Assembly: GCA_015064635.1 (NCBI GenBank)
Contig: SVRV01000002.1
Span: 1-64,000, forward strand
Source: Oscillospiraceae bacterium
GTDB lineage: Bacteria > Bacillota > Clostridia > Oscillospirales > SIG627
Direction: 5' to 3'
DNA: 64,000 nucleotides
The stretch's first letter is position 1. Every line of letters starts with the position of its first letter. This document shows positions 41,727 through 51,255 of the stretch, piece after piece. Under the pieces are notes generated by a model. It ran no database searches and had not been told where the DNA came from. It saw nothing but the letters and a program-made list of their open reading frames with translations. The position numbers and the translations under genes are program-made.

Positions 41727-43130
41727 TCAGGTCAAATCCTCAACTGTAATTATTCTTACATAGTTAGGGTCAGCTTCATTCTTGGCCTTTTCACGATTTT
41801 CGGCAAATTTGGTATAAACCTGTGGAAACAAAGCGTAGCTGAGAACATCTTCCTCACACTTAACAATGTCCTTGGCTTCTTCGCGATACTTTTCAAGCTC
41901 AGGCTCAAGAAGGTCAGCAGGTCTGACAGTTATAACTTCAGCATCACCAATAGCTTTCTTTCTTACGTCCTCGTTAACAGGCGCAGGAAGTGCACCATAC
42001 TCGCCTCTGAGAAGTCCCTTCGATTCCTTAGTGATCATCTTATATCTTTCGCCCTGTAAAACGTTGAGAACCGCCTGGGTTCCAACTATCTGACTTGTAG
42101 GTGTAACAAGAGGAGGATAACCAAAGTCTTTTCTTACACGGGGGATTTCTTCCAATACTTCATAGTACTTATCGGATGCATTTGCCTGCTTAAGCTGTGA
42201 AATAAGGTTAGAGAGCATACCGCCCGGAACCTGGTAAAGAAGAGTGTTAGTATCAACATTCAATACCTTAGGGTCAAGACTTCCCTGCTCTTTAAGCTTT
42301 GCCGCAATCCCTCTAAAATGAACTGCTGCATCACTGAGCAGCTTAAGGTCGAGACCGGTATCTCTCTCTGTTCCCTTAAGTGTAGCAACAAGAGATTCTG
42401 TTGTAGGTTGAGATGTACCGTTACTCAAAGGAGAAAGTGCACAGTCAACGATATCCACTCCCGCCTGGACAGCCATAAGGTTTGTCATATCACCTGTACC
42501 GGATGTATTATGTGTGTGCAAATGAATCGGAACGGAAACTCTTTCTTTAAGTTTCTTTACAAGGCTGTAAGCATCCATAGGAAGGAGAAGATTAGCCATA
42601 TCCTTGATACAAATGCTGTCAGCACCCATTTCTTCAAGCTTCATAGCAAGAGTAACAAAATATTCTTCGTTATGCACGGGGCTGGTTGTGTAGCTGAGAG
42701 CCGCTTCACAGTGACCGCCGTAAGTCTTTATTGACTTTATTGCCTTTTCGAGGTTTCTTGTGTCATTAAGTGCGTCAAACACTCTGACTACATCTATACC
42801 GTTTTCGATTGATTTCTGACAAAAAGCCTCCACCACATCGTCAGCATAATGCTTGTATCCGAGAATATTTTGACCTCTGAAAAGCATTTGAAGTTTTGTA
42901 TTAGGCATAGCCTTTTTGAGTGCTCTCAATCGTTCCCACGGATCCTCATTGAGAAAGCGCATACAAGAATCGAATGTAGCGCCGCCCCAACATTCAAGCG
43001 ACCAAAAGCCTACCTTATCAAGAGCCTCACAAGCAGGAAGCATATCCTCTGTTTTCATACGAGTAGCCGCCTGTGACTGATGAGCATCTCTTAAGATAGT
43101 ATCAGTTATATATAACTTCTTATTTTCCAT
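41727..43130 (-). CDS. oadA: Oxaloacetate decarboxylase/carboxyltransferase alpha subunit
   Basis: 467 aa. The carboxyltransferase TIM barrel moves CO2 from oxaloacetate to biotin. Seen: ITDTILRDAHQSQAATRM, LECWGGATFDSCMRFL, MLFRGQNILGY, VVRVFDALND, IHLHTHNTSG (metal His pair). The biotin domain is not attached; it is encoded separately at 44428. With the beta subunit it forms the Na+-pumping decarboxylase in the membrane. The conserved HLHTHNTSGTG and the partner genes support this over a pyruvate carboxylase role. Confidence 0.94.
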   Translation of the reverse strand: MENKKLYITDTILRDAHQSQAATRMKTEDMLPACEALDKVGFWSLECWGGATFDSCMRFLNEDPWERLRALKKAMPNTKLQMLFRGQNILGYKHYADDVVEAFCQKSIENGIDVVRVFDALNDTRNLEKAIKSIKTYGGHCEAALSYTTSPVHNEEYFVTLAMKLEEMGADSICIKDMANLLLPMDAYSLVKKLKERVSVPIHLHTHNTSGTGDMTNLMAVQAGVDIVDCALSPLSNGTSQPTTESLVATLKGTERDTGLDLKLLSDAAVHFRGIAAKLKEQGSLDPKVLNVDTNTLLYQVPGGMLSNLISQLKQANASDKYYEVLEEIPRVRKDFGYPPLVTPTSQIVGTQAVLNVLQGERYKMITKESKGLLRGEYGALPAPVNEDVRKKAIGDAEVITVRPADLLEPELEKYREEAKDIVKCEEDVLSYALFPQVYTKFAENREKAKNEADPNYVRIITVEDLT

Positions 43131-43147
43131 AATATTTTATCCTTTCA

Positions 43148-44401
43148 TTAACCGAACAGAGCAATAAGAACGCCCGCCGCGATAGCAGATCCGATAACAC
43201 CTGCTACATTAGGACCCATAGCATGCATAAGGAGGAAATTAGACGGATTCTCCTTCTGTCCCACCATCTGCGATACACGAGCCGCCATAGGAACGGCAGA
43301 TACTCCCGCCGAACCGATAAGGGGATTTATCTTTTTCTTGAGGAAAAGATTCATAAACTTAGCAAGAAGAACACCGCCGGCAGTACCAAGACCAAACGCC
43401 ACTACACCGAGAGCGATAATCTTAATCGTTCCAAGAGAAAGGAATGTTGTAGCTGTTGCTGTAGCACCGACAGTTATTCCAAGGAATATTGTTACAATAT
43501 TCATAAGTTCATTTTGAACAGTCTTATTAAGTCTTTCTACAACGCCGGTCTCTCTGAAAATATTACCCAGCATTAAGCAGCCTACAAGAGGAGCTGCAGA
43601 GGGAACAATCATCGCAACTACAAGAGTTACAAGGAATGGGAAAATTATTTTTTCCTTTTTTGATACAGGTCTAAGCTCTGTCATAACAATTTGACGCTCT
43701 TGCTTTGTTGTGAGCAACTTCATAATCGGAGGCTGAATGACAGGAACGAGAGCCATATATGAATATGCAGCAACAGCGATAGGACCAAGAAGATGCGGAG
43801 CAAGCTTCGATGTAACAAATATCGCCGTGGGTCCGTCTGCTCCACCAATAATACCAATTGACGCTGCTTCAAATCCTTCAAATCCCATAACAGTGGCGCC
43901 GATAAAAGTAGCAAATATACCAAGCTGAGCGGCTGCTCCGAGAAGCAAGCTCTTGGGGTTTGCAATCAGAGGACCAAAATCAGTCATCGCACCTACGCCA
44001 AGGAAAATAAGACAAGGATAAATACCAAGTTTAACGCCGAGATAAAGATAATCGAGAAGACCTGCAGACACAGTGGTGCCAATAAGTGACGCCGAAGCAA
44101 CGTCAGGACTTACTCCATCCGCAACTAATTCGCTGATAAATTCAGGCGTGATAGTTGCTCCACCGAACAAATCCCAATGAACATGACCGCCGGCAAAAAG
44201 AATCTCATGGAACATATCTGCACCGGGAAGATTTGTAAGAAACATTCCGAAAGCAATCGGAAGTAAAAGCATAGGCTCAAACTTTTTAACAATAGCCAAA
44301 TACGAGAGGAAAAATGCAATTAAAATCATGACCATTGCAAGAGGCTGATCCTTAAACAGATAAACACCCGTTTGCTTCAAAAAAGCTAAAATAGCGTCCA
44401 T
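43148..44401 (-). CDS. oadB: Sodium-pumping oxaloacetate decarboxylase beta subunit
   Basis: A 417-aa integral membrane protein with about ten hydrophobic segments. It decarboxylates carboxybiotin and exports sodium. Conserved regions: LLLPIAFGMFLTNLPG, LIFLGVGAMTDFGPLIANP (pump Asp), GADGPTAIFVTSKLAP, and the C-terminal LLMHAMGPNVAGVIGSAIA. It is co-transcribed with oadA and the biotin carrier and lies between them. Confidence 0.95.
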   Translation of the reverse strand: MDAILAFLKQTGVYLFKDQPLAMVMILIAFFLSYLAIVKKFEPMLLLPIAFGMFLTNLPGADMFHEILFAGGHVHWDLFGGATITPEFISELVADGVSPDVASASLIGTTVSAGLLDYLYLGVKLGIYPCLIFLGVGAMTDFGPLIANPKSLLLGAAAQLGIFATFIGATVMGFEGFEAASIGIIGGADGPTAIFVTSKLAPHLLGPIAVAAYSYMALVPVIQPPIMKLLTTKQERQIVMTELRPVSKKEKIIFPFLVTLVVAMIVPSAAPLVGCLMLGNIFRETGVVERLNKTVQNELMNIVTIFLGITVGATATATTFLSLGTIKIIALGVVAFGLGTAGGVLLAKFMNLFLKKKINPLIGSAGVSAVPMAARVSQMVGQKENPSNFLLMHAMGPNVAGVIGSAIAAGVLIALFG

Positions 44402-44427
44402 AATGCTTTAAAACCGTCCTTCCAAGA

Positions 44428-44787
44428 TTAACCAATATTACAAAGCAAGGCGCCTGTTTCAACAGCCTGACCCTTAGTTACAGCAACAGTTCCTACTGTT
44501 CCGTCACAAGGAGAAAGGATTTCATTTTCCATTTTCATCGCTTCAAGTATAAAGAGAATCTGACCTGCCTTTACAGTCTGTCCGGCTGAAACCTTAACAT
44601 CAAGGATGTTACCGGGCATGGGAGCGTTAACATTCTGACCGCCTGCAGGAGCCGCAACAGGAGTGGCTACGGGTGCAGGTGCCGCTGCGGGCTTAGCTGC
44701 GGGAGCAGATGCCGCACTTGCCGAATCCATTGCTTCGAGTTCTACTTCATAAGAAACTCCATTAACTACTACACGATACTTTTTCAT
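44428..44787 (-). CDS. Biotin carboxyl carrier protein of the decarboxylase
   Basis: 119 aa. A short N-terminal segment (YRVVVNGVSYEVELEAMD), an Ala/Pro-rich flexible linker (residues 25-50), then a biotinyl domain with the modified lysine in LEAMKMENE. It shuttles carboxybiotin between OadA and OadB. It is first in the oad operon; GAGGTG precedes the ATG. Confidence 0.94.
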   Translation of the reverse strand: MKKYRVVVNGVSYEVELEAMDSASAASAPAAKPAAAPAPVATPVAAPAGGQNVNAPMPGNILDVKVSAGQTVKAGQILFILEAMKMENEILSPCDGTVGTVAVTKGQAVETGALLCNIG

Positions 44788-44929
44788 AATTACACCTCAT
44801 TAATATATAATATTTTTTTGAAAACTTAAAATAAAAGATAAAAAAGGATTGAAAACAAATGTGTTTTGTGATAAAATTTATGTAATGATTTCGTTATAAT
44901 TATATTAACTAACAAAAAGGAACACAAAA

Positions 44930-45625
44930 ATGATTGAAAACACCAAAATTTTGATAATCGAAGATGAAATCAAAACTGTCAACTTCATCTCCATGGCCTT
45001 GCGTGCAAAAGGATACAAGGTAACAAGCGCGCAGACCGGGCAATCGGGAATTCTGAGCTTTTGTACATCAAATCCGGATATCGTCTTAATGGGACTGGGT
45101 TTACCAGACACCGACGGCATGAAAGTGCTCGAAGAGATACGCAGAGTATCTGATATTCCTATCATGATAATTTCATCCAGAAAAGGTGAAAATGACATTG
45201 TCAACGCACTTGATGCAGGCGCAAACGATTACATGACAAAACCGTTCAACATGAATGAACTGCTTGCACGAGTCAGAGTTCTTGAGCGCTATATCTCAAC
45301 AGCCCCCTCAGCAAAAACCGAATCTGTTTTGAAGTTTGACGGATTGATAATAGACACGGAAAAGAGACGAGTGTATTTAGACGGAAATGATATACACTTA
45401 ACTCCACTTGAGTACAAATTGCTTGTAATCCTTGCTATCAACCCTGGAAAGGTTATTACTCACCATCAAATATCAAAAGATGTTTGGGGATACCGTGAAG
45501 GTTCAGATGCGAAAAGCATACGAGTATGTATGGCAAGTCTGCGCAAAAAAATCAACGACAATAATGAAACGCCAAAGTACATATTCACAGAAATAGGAGT
45601 GGGATATAGGTTCATTGATAAATAA
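44930..45625 (+). CDS. KdpE/OmpR-like response regulator lacking the phospho-acceptor Asp
   Basis: A 231-aa DNA-binding protein. The receiver at residues 1-120 keeps the acidic pair (IIEDE), the Ser of MIISSRK and the Lys of YMTKPF. The acceptor site reads DIVLMGLGLPDTDG where KdpE has ...LDLGLPDxDG, so Asp is replaced by Gly. The winged helix at the C-terminus is complete (LTPLEYKLLVIL, GSDAKSIRVCMASLRKKI). No histidine kinase is next to it. It probably works without phosphorylation. It stands between the oad operon and oadG and faces the same way as oadG. Confidence 0.92.
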   Translation: MIENTKILIIEDEIKTVNFISMALRAKGYKVTSAQTGQSGILSFCTSNPDIVLMGLGLPDTDGMKVLEEIRRVSDIPIMIISSRKGENDIVNALDAGANDYMTKPFNMNELLARVRVLERYISTAPSAKTESVLKFDGLIIDTEKRRVYLDGNDIHLTPLEYKLLVILAINPGKVITHHQISKDVWGYREGSDAKSIRVCMASLRKKINDNNETPKYIFTEIGVGYRFIDK

Positions 45626-45858
45626 CCCAAATACCCAAACAATGCCAAAATACGACATTGTATTATATTCGTTTTTATTATACTATAACACACATAAGTT
45701 TAGTGTTTGCAAAGAAGAAATATCGTAAGATTTTTGTTAACATTCACTTGGTTTCTTTAACGCTTTTGTTACGCGTTTTTTGGAAATCCATACCCCATTT
45801 TAATACGCGTAGGTGTATAATACTTTAGTAATTAGAATTGTTATTTTGGAGGTATTCA

Positions 45859-46140
45859 ATGGGTAATAGTTTATTTGTTGTTGCACTTGGTTTGGGAACT
45901 GTATTTGCAGGTCTTATCATCATCATAGTACTTTGTAAACTTATGAGTTTTTTTGTAACTCTTACAGAAAACAAGCAGAGCTCTCCCGCTCCCGCTGTCA
46001 CTCCTGTGTCCCAATCACCTGTTACTAACGCTCCTATCGCAGACAAACAACCACTTATTGCTGCCATTTCAGCTGTTGTTGCGGAAGAGCTTGGCACAGA
46101 CATTTCCAACATAAGAATACATTCAATCAAGAGAGTATAA
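45859..46140 (+). CDS. oadG: Oxaloacetate decarboxylase gamma-subunit-like protein (OadG family)
   Basis: 93 aa. One N-terminal membrane helix (LFVVALGLGTVFAGLIIIIV), an Ala/Pro/Ser-rich linker and a short C-terminal domain (PLIAAISAVVAEELG). OadG anchors and assembles the alpha and beta subunits. The gene is divergent from the rest of the oad operon and separated by the response regulator, unusual for this complex. GGAGG precedes the ATG at 45859, and TATAAT at 45816-45821 may be its -10 box. Confidence 0.82.
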   Translation: MGNSLFVVALGLGTVFAGLIIIIVLCKLMSFFVTLTENKQSSPAPAVTPVSQSPVTNAPIADKQPLIAAISAVVAEELGTDISNIRIHSIKRV

Positions 46141-46151
46141 TTTTTACGACG

Positions 46152-46195
46152 AATCGGACCGTGTACATTCGTACACGGTCCGATTATTTTTATTT
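46152..46195. terminator. Bidirectional terminator between oadG and radA
   Basis: A 15-bp perfect stem, AATCGGACCGTGTAC/GTACACGGTCCGATT, with an ATTC loop, followed by ATTTTTATTT. Confidence 0.92.
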
Positions 46196-47573
46196 AAGAA
46201 AAAAGTTTAATAATTTCAGTAATACTACTAACAGTAATTATCTTAAAATCATCCGGAAGAGGCGGCAAATTTTGAGGATAAGACGTTTTGGGAATAATGA
46301 TACGTTTATAGCCCAAGCGTGACGCTTCTTTGATTCTTGATGCTACAAAACTAACAGAGCGAACTTCTCCAAGAAGACCTACTTCCCCAAGCGCAACAGT
46401 TTTATCATCAATTTCAATATTTCTGTATGCAGAAATTATGGACATCACTATCGCAAGATCAGACGACGGCTCATCAAGCCTAAGTCCACCAATAACGTTA
46501 AGATAAACATCTTGTGACGACAAGTATATTCCAAGCCTTTTTTCTATTACTGCCAAAAGAATTGACACTCTATTAAAGTCAAGTCCTGTTACAACTCTTT
46601 TGGGAGCCGGAAACACCGTTTTCGAAACGAGTGCCTGAATTTCAGCAAGTATCGGACGTGAACCTTCATGCACACAAACGGTACAGCTTCCTGACACATT
46701 TTTCGGCTTTTCTGATAGCAGAGCTCTACTGGGATCTGTTACTTCAATCAGTCCCCTGTCCCCCATTTCAAAAACGCCAATTTCATTTGTTGAGCCAAAA
46801 CGGTTTTTGGAAGCTCTTATGAGTCTGTAAAATTGAGTGCGCTCACCTTCAAAGGTAAGAACAACGTCTACCATATGCTCCAAGACTTTCGGCCCGGCAA
46901 TTCCGCCGTCTTTATTAACGTGGCCAACAATTACTGTTGCCACAGAAGAATCCTTAGTTTTTCTAATCAAAGAAAGGGCACACTGTTTTACTTGGGTTAC
47001 ACTTCCGGGAATAGATTCACTGGACGGAGAATACGAGGTTTGGATAGAATCTATTATCAATAGATCAGGAGACAATTTATCAACATACGCCATCACAGAC
47101 TCAATATTTGTCTCGCAAAGTAAATAAACATTGTCACCATCTACTCCGAGACGTTGTGCACGAAGCTTTATTTGTGATGAAGATTCTTCACCCGAAACAT
47201 ATAATATCTTTCGATTTTTGTCCAGGTTTTTACATATTTGTAATAAAATTGTGCTTTTACCAATACCCGGTTCACCGCTTATTAAAACGACAGAGCCCTT
47301 TACTATACCGCCGCCAAGTGCTCGGTCAAATTCCGATATGCCCGTTTCGATGCGTACGTCCTTGTTAGTTTCGGCATCAATCTTTGATATAAGTCTCGCC
47401 TCGGATGAAGCAACTACCGAAACACCTCTGTAGCCTTTATCTGTACTTTGCGTTGAAATTTCTTCTTCGAACGAATCCCACGCTCCACACTCTTTACATT
47501 TTCCCGTCCATTTTGATTGAGTATTTCCACATTCCGTGCAAACATACACTGTTTTTACTTCGTTTTTTGCCAT
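46194..47573 (-). CDS. radA: DNA repair ATPase RadA (Sms)
   Basis: A 459-aa branch-migration helicase in recombination. The N-terminal zinc finger CTECGNTQSKWTGKCKECG is followed by the Walker A loop SGEPGIGKST near residue 105, the RadA motif KNRFGSTNE and a C-terminal Lon-protease-like domain (GGLRLDEPSSDLAI). Length and order are standard. It lies close to cwlD on the same strand. Confidence 0.96.
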   Translation of the reverse strand: MAKNEVKTVYVCTECGNTQSKWTGKCKECGAWDSFEEEISTQSTDKGYRGVSVVASSEARLISKIDAETNKDVRIETGISEFDRALGGGIVKGSVVLISGEPGIGKSTILLQICKNLDKNRKILYVSGEESSSQIKLRAQRLGVDGDNVYLLCETNIESVMAYVDKLSPDLLIIDSIQTSYSPSSESIPGSVTQVKQCALSLIRKTKDSSVATVIVGHVNKDGGIAGPKVLEHMVDVVLTFEGERTQFYRLIRASKNRFGSTNEIGVFEMGDRGLIEVTDPSRALLSEKPKNVSGSCTVCVHEGSRPILAEIQALVSKTVFPAPKRVVTGLDFNRVSILLAVIEKRLGIYLSSQDVYLNVIGGLRLDEPSSDLAIVMSIISAYRNIEIDDKTVALGEVGLLGEVRSVSFVASRIKEASRLGYKRIIIPKTSYPQNLPPLPDDFKIITVSSITEIIKLFS

Positions 47574-47582
47574 ATTTACATC

Positions 47583-48302
47583 CTACAATTTTATATATTC
47601 AATTATTGAATTAGCTATAACAAATGCCAATTCATGCTGATACTGCTCATTACACAACTTCATCAAATCATCAGGATTAGATAAAAAACCGCATTCAATT
47701 AACACTGAAGGACAATTAAGTCTGTCAAGTACATAAATAGATGAATTTGATTTTTTAATCTCACGTGCATTGTCGGGTTCCAAATACTTTTTATTATTGT
47801 CTCTTATTACAAGGGCAAGTGCCTCGCTGTATGGCGAATTCGGTGAATAAAATACCTGCAACCCTTTATATTTTTTCTCAGGGAATTTATTCATATGAAT
47901 GCTAACAAATATAGTGTTTGGAAATTTCTTAACCGCATTAACTCTGGCATATAAATCATCGCGTTTTTTGTGTTTGGATAATTCATCCGCCAAAAGACAG
48001 TCGCTGTCTCTTGTGAGATAAATATCTACATCATAAAACGATAAAACTTCAGCTATTTTCTTTGAAATAACCAGATTTAAATCCTTCTCTAAAATTTTGC
48101 CCTCACTCGCACCGGAATCAATACCTCCATGCCCTGCATCAATAACAACAGTAAACCGAGGAAAAGAACTTTCAATTGATAACACTTCCCTACTATTAAT
48201 AGGCGCACTTAGAAAAAAGAAAAGTAAACAAACGACAACAAGAATTAAAATCGTTATCAACAATTCGAACAAATACGCTCTGCATACAACTTTATTTTTC
48301 AT
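47583..48302 (-). CDS. N-acetylmuramoyl-L-alanine amidase, CwlD-like
   Basis: 239 aa. One N-terminal membrane segment (LLITILILVVVCLLFFFLSA) places the enzyme outside the membrane. Amidase_3 domain: VVIDAGHGGIDSGAS (zinc His), NTIFVSIHMNKFPEKK (zinc His), VLIECGFLSNP (catalytic Glu). CwlD acts on spore cortex peptidoglycan; a general wall amidase is the alternative. ATG 48302 has GGAGG; an upstream in-frame GTG lies in that site. Confidence 0.9.
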   Translation of the reverse strand: MKNKVVCRAYLFELLITILILVVVCLLFFFLSAPINSREVLSIESSFPRFTVVIDAGHGGIDSGASEGKILEKDLNLVISKKIAEVLSFYDVDIYLTRDSDCLLADELSKHKKRDDLYARVNAVKKFPNTIFVSIHMNKFPEKKYKGLQVFYSPNSPYSEALALVIRDNNKKYLEPDNAREIKKSNSSIYVLDRLNCPSVLIECGFLSNPDDLMKLCNEQYQHELAFVIANSIIEYIKL

Positions 48303-48346
48303 ATAGTATACCTCCACAATACTATATGAAAAAGGTAAAATGCTTA

Positions 48347-48940
48347 TTAATAGTTATTCTTTATTTTTTCCTTTTCTTCATTATATTTTATTCCAAACAC
48401 AGTTCGTAATCTAAAGTTTTTGGATCCAAAAATATACGCAAGTGAGCCAACAACAAGCCCTGGTATCAAAGAAGCAAGATAAAGAAAGGGAGAAACCGAA
48501 GGTATGCCTCCGAAAATACTTGCAAACAGTCCCGAATACATCGACTGTGAGAAAAAGACATTTACATAAAACAGAATATCATAAATTCTGTCAACAGCAC
48601 GTTCAGCAAATTCTGCATTAGTCGTAAAAAAAGAAAGTATTGCACAAAAAACTGTGGTAAGATAATACGGCAAAGAACCTACTATCATGACCAAAATTCC
48701 ATCTGTTTTCTTCATTTTATCAGAATCAAGACCAACAGCTCTTTTAGAACCTGCTTCCCACATAAAGCTATATATCATAAATAAATAAAATGAAATTGCT
48801 ATAAGCGAGCCGACGAATTGATATTCACCGCCGAAAGCCATAGAAAATACAGCAAAAAGAATAAGTGAGTACAATCCTGACACAAAGTGATTTATCAACA
48901 GTTTTACAACATAAGATGCGTTGCTTCTTATTACGTTCAT
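48347..48940 (-). CDS. Hypothetical membrane protein
   Basis: 197 aa with five or so hydrophobic segments (for example LYSLILFAVFSMAF, ILVMIVGSLPYYLTTVFCAI, FLYLASLIPGLVVGSLAYIFG) and a charged C-terminal tail. I do not recognise a family. GGGAGGATGTT precedes the ATG. It lies upstream of cwlD on the same strand with a 44-bp gap, so co-transcription is possible. Confidence 0.75.
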   Translation of the reverse strand: MNVIRSNASYVVKLLINHFVSGLYSLILFAVFSMAFGGEYQFVGSLIAISFYLFMIYSFMWEAGSKRAVGLDSDKMKKTDGILVMIVGSLPYYLTTVFCAILSFFTTNAEFAERAVDRIYDILFYVNVFFSQSMYSGLFASIFGGIPSVSPFLYLASLIPGLVVGSLAYIFGSKNFRLRTVFGIKYNEEKEKIKNNY

Positions 48941-49015
48941 AACATCCTCCCAATTATCTAATTTAATATATTTTATAACAAAACAATAAATTATGCAATA
49001 GCAAAAAAGAATATT

Positions 49016-49061
49016 TACAAAAAAAGAAGGTCTGACGCACTTATTTAGTGCATCAGACCTT
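49016..49061 (-). terminator. Terminator after the CD1247-like gene
   Basis: On the minus strand AAGGTCTGATGCAC/GTGCGTCAGACCTT, a 14-bp stem with one G-T pair, followed by CTTTTTTTG. Confidence 0.88.
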
Positions 49062-49072
49062 AATACTTACTA

Positions 49073-49525
49073 TTATTCTTCCGTCACAGAAAACTCTTCG
49101 TGACATGCAGGACATATTACCTTAGAAGAGTCAATACTGTTATCCAAATAAACCTGTTCATTGCAAGAAGGGCAAATCACTTTAAAGAAATCAAAGTCTC
49201 CGTTCTTTCCACACAAATCACAGTCGTCGTCACATTCGCACTCGTCACAGTTACCGTCACAATCGTAATCATCGTCACAGTCGCAACAGTCACAATCATC
49301 TAAATCCTCATAAACTACATCTTCAAGATATCCAAGATCCTCATCAATTTCCTCGATATAAGCATTAAGTGTTTCGTTTTCCTCTTTGAGTTCGGAAACC
49401 TCATGTGCAAGATCATCAAGTAAATCAACAAGCAAGTTTATAATCTTTCCTTCGGTAGTTTCGGTATTAAATTCCTTGCCGTCGAGCACGCCTTTAATGT
49501 ACGCAACCTTTTCGGTTAATGACAT
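49073..49525 (-). CDS. CD1247-domain protein with Asp/Cys-rich segment and zinc ribbon
   Basis: 150 aa. The N-terminus MSLTEKVAYIKGVLDG...GKIINLLVDLLDDLAHEV matches the CD1247 N-terminal domain of Clostridia, followed by a short coiled coil. Residues 77-110 are almost only Asp and Cys (DDCDCCDCDDDYDCDGNCDE), and two CxxC pairs (CPSCNEQV, CPACHEEF) form a C-terminal zinc ribbon. Metal storage or sensing is a guess. The ATG at 49525 follows AAAGGAG. It sits directly behind efp. Confidence 0.85.
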   Translation of the reverse strand: MSLTEKVAYIKGVLDGKEFNTETTEGKIINLLVDLLDDLAHEVSELKEENETLNAYIEEIDEDLGYLEDVVYEDLDDCDCCDCDDDYDCDGNCDECECDDDCDLCGKNGDFDFFKVICPSCNEQVYLDNSIDSSKVICPACHEEFSVTEE

Positions 49526-49541
49526 AACAGTACTCCTTTCG

Positions 49542-50102
49542 TTATACTCTTTCAAGATATTCTCCTGTACGTGTATCAATCTTTATAACATCACCTTCAT
49601 CGATGAAGAGAGGAACCTTGATTTCAGCACCTGTTTCAAGTGTTGCGGGCTTTGTTGTACCGGTTGCTGTATCACCCTTGAATCCGGGTTCTGTTTCGGT
49701 TACTGTAAGCTCAACAAACATGGGAGGTTCTACTGCGAAAACATTTCCCTTATAAGAAGCAACTCTTACCATATCGTTTTCCTTAACAAACTTGAAGTTA
49801 GGTGTAAGGATATCCTTGTTGATCGGAATCTGGTCATAAGACTCCATATCCATAAAGTAATAAAGTTCACCGTCAGAGTAAAGATACTGCATATCCTTTC
49901 TTTCAACATAAGCAGGTGAATACTTATCGGAAGGGTTGAATGTTTTTTCAACAACTGCACCTGTGATTACATTTCTAAGCTTTGTTCTAACGAAAGCCGC
50001 TCCTTTACCGGGCTTAACGTGCTGAAACTCGATTACCTGCATAACGTTTCCGTCCATTTCAAAGGTAACGCCGTTTCTAAAATCTCCAGCTACTACTGCC
50101 AT
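49542..50102 (-). CDS. efp: Elongation factor P
   Basis: A 186-aa, three-domain OB/KOW protein that helps ribosomes through polyproline. N-terminus [33 protein letters not shown] (tip Lys32 region), C-terminal [23 protein letters not shown] 50102 follows GGAGG; the first in-frame ATG at 50117 is part of that site. It is the third gene in a row with pepP and an nfo-like gene, a common Clostridia order. Confidence 0.96.
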   Translation of the reverse strand: MAVVAGDFRNGVTFEMDGNVMQVIEFQHVKPGKGAAFVRTKLRNVITGAVVEKTFNPSDKYSPAYVERKDMQYLYSDGELYYFMDMESYDQIPINKDILTPNFKFVKENDMVRVASYKGNVFAVEPPMFVELTVTETEPGFKGDTATGTTKPATLETGAEIKVPLFIDEGDVIKIDTRTGEYLERV

Positions 50103-50190
50103 TTTTATATCCTCCATTAAATTAAATATTGCTTTTCATGTTATTGTATACTATTTTTTTGAAAATTGCAATACTTTTTTTAAGATTTAA

Positions 50191-51255
50191 CTATATTTCT
50201 ATAAGTTTTTTACTGCTTTGGGTCAAATTTAACGCGTTTTCTTTCTTAACAACTGCGATATCTTCAATTCTTACTCCATATTTGCCCTCAATGTATATTC
50301 CGGGTTCAATACTCAATACCGCATTTTCCGGAATTATTTCCTTAAATCTAGGCGAATATGACGGATACTCATGAACCTCTATTCCCAAACCGTGTCCGGT
50401 TGAATGTCCAAAACAATTTCCGTATCCTTTATCAGAAATAATATTTCGGGCAGCTGCATCTACTGCTTCACCAGTTACACCTGCTTTAATCTTTGCCAAA
50501 GCCGCAAGCTGTGCATCAAGGACGATATTGTATATCTGCTTCATTTCCTCATCAGCTTTACCGATTACTACTGTTCTTGTCATATCAGCACAATATCCAT
50601 CAAGACGTGCACCAAAATCCATCGTTAAAAAAGAGTTTTTTGTCAGCTTGATATTTGCAGGTTCACCATGCGGTAAAGATGATTTTGAACCCGACACTGC
50701 TATTGTTTTAAAAGCAGCTTCTTGTGCACCATTCTTCCTCATAAAATAATCAAGCTCAAGTGCGACATCATTTTCGGTCATATTTTCATTTAACACGGAA
50801 AGAACATGCAAAAATGCTGCATCTGTCAGCTTTTGAGCGTTCATGATACCGTTTATTTCTTCATCGGATTTAATCGCTCTCATAACAACGAGCAAATCTC
50901 CCATATTAGAAATTTGAACATTACAAAAAGCTTTTTTTAAACGCTCATACAGCGAAATTGTTACATAATCATCCTCAATAACTACTTGGTTGACACTTTC
51001 AGATTTTAGTATCTCCGATGCAACAGAGAGCATCGGCCCCTTGGTTAGTACAACTTCGTAATTAAAAACCTTCTTTTGAGCTATTTCAAAATATCTGAAA
51101 TCCACCAGCAAAAAGGCTTTATCACGTGTTATCAATACAATACCGTCACTTGACTCAAATCCTGTCAAATAAAATCTGTTCTCTTTAGAAAACACTAAAG
51201 CAGCACCGTCAAATTTACCATAAAAGTTTTTCCTGAAATTATCCAAAACAGACAT
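50191..51255 (-). CDS. Xaa-Pro aminopeptidase family (M24) peptidase
   Basis: 354 aa. An N-terminal creatinase-like domain, then the pita-bread metallopeptidase: MDFGARLDGYCADMTRT (two Asp ligands), GHSTGHGLGIEVHEYP (His), VLSIEPGIYIEGKYGVRIED (two Glu). It removes N-terminal residues before proline in the cytoplasm. Its start shares a base with the stop of the preceding gene, and efp lies 88 bp behind it. Confidence 0.93.
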   Translation of the reverse strand: MSVLDNFRKNFYGKFDGAALVFSKENRFYLTGFESSDGIVLITRDKAFLLVDFRYFEIAQKKVFNYEVVLTKGPMLSVASEILKSESVNQVVIEDDYVTISLYERLKKAFCNVQISNMGDLLVVMRAIKSDEEINGIMNAQKLTDAAFLHVLSVLNENMTENDVALELDYFMRKNGAQEAAFKTIAVSGSKSSLPHGEPANIKLTKNSFLTMDFGARLDGYCADMTRTVVIGKADEEMKQIYNIVLDAQLAALAKIKAGVTGEAVDAAARNIISDKGYGNCFGHSTGHGLGIEVHEYPSYSPRFKEIIPENAVLSIEPGIYIEGKYGVRIEDIAVVKKENALNLTQSSKKLIEI

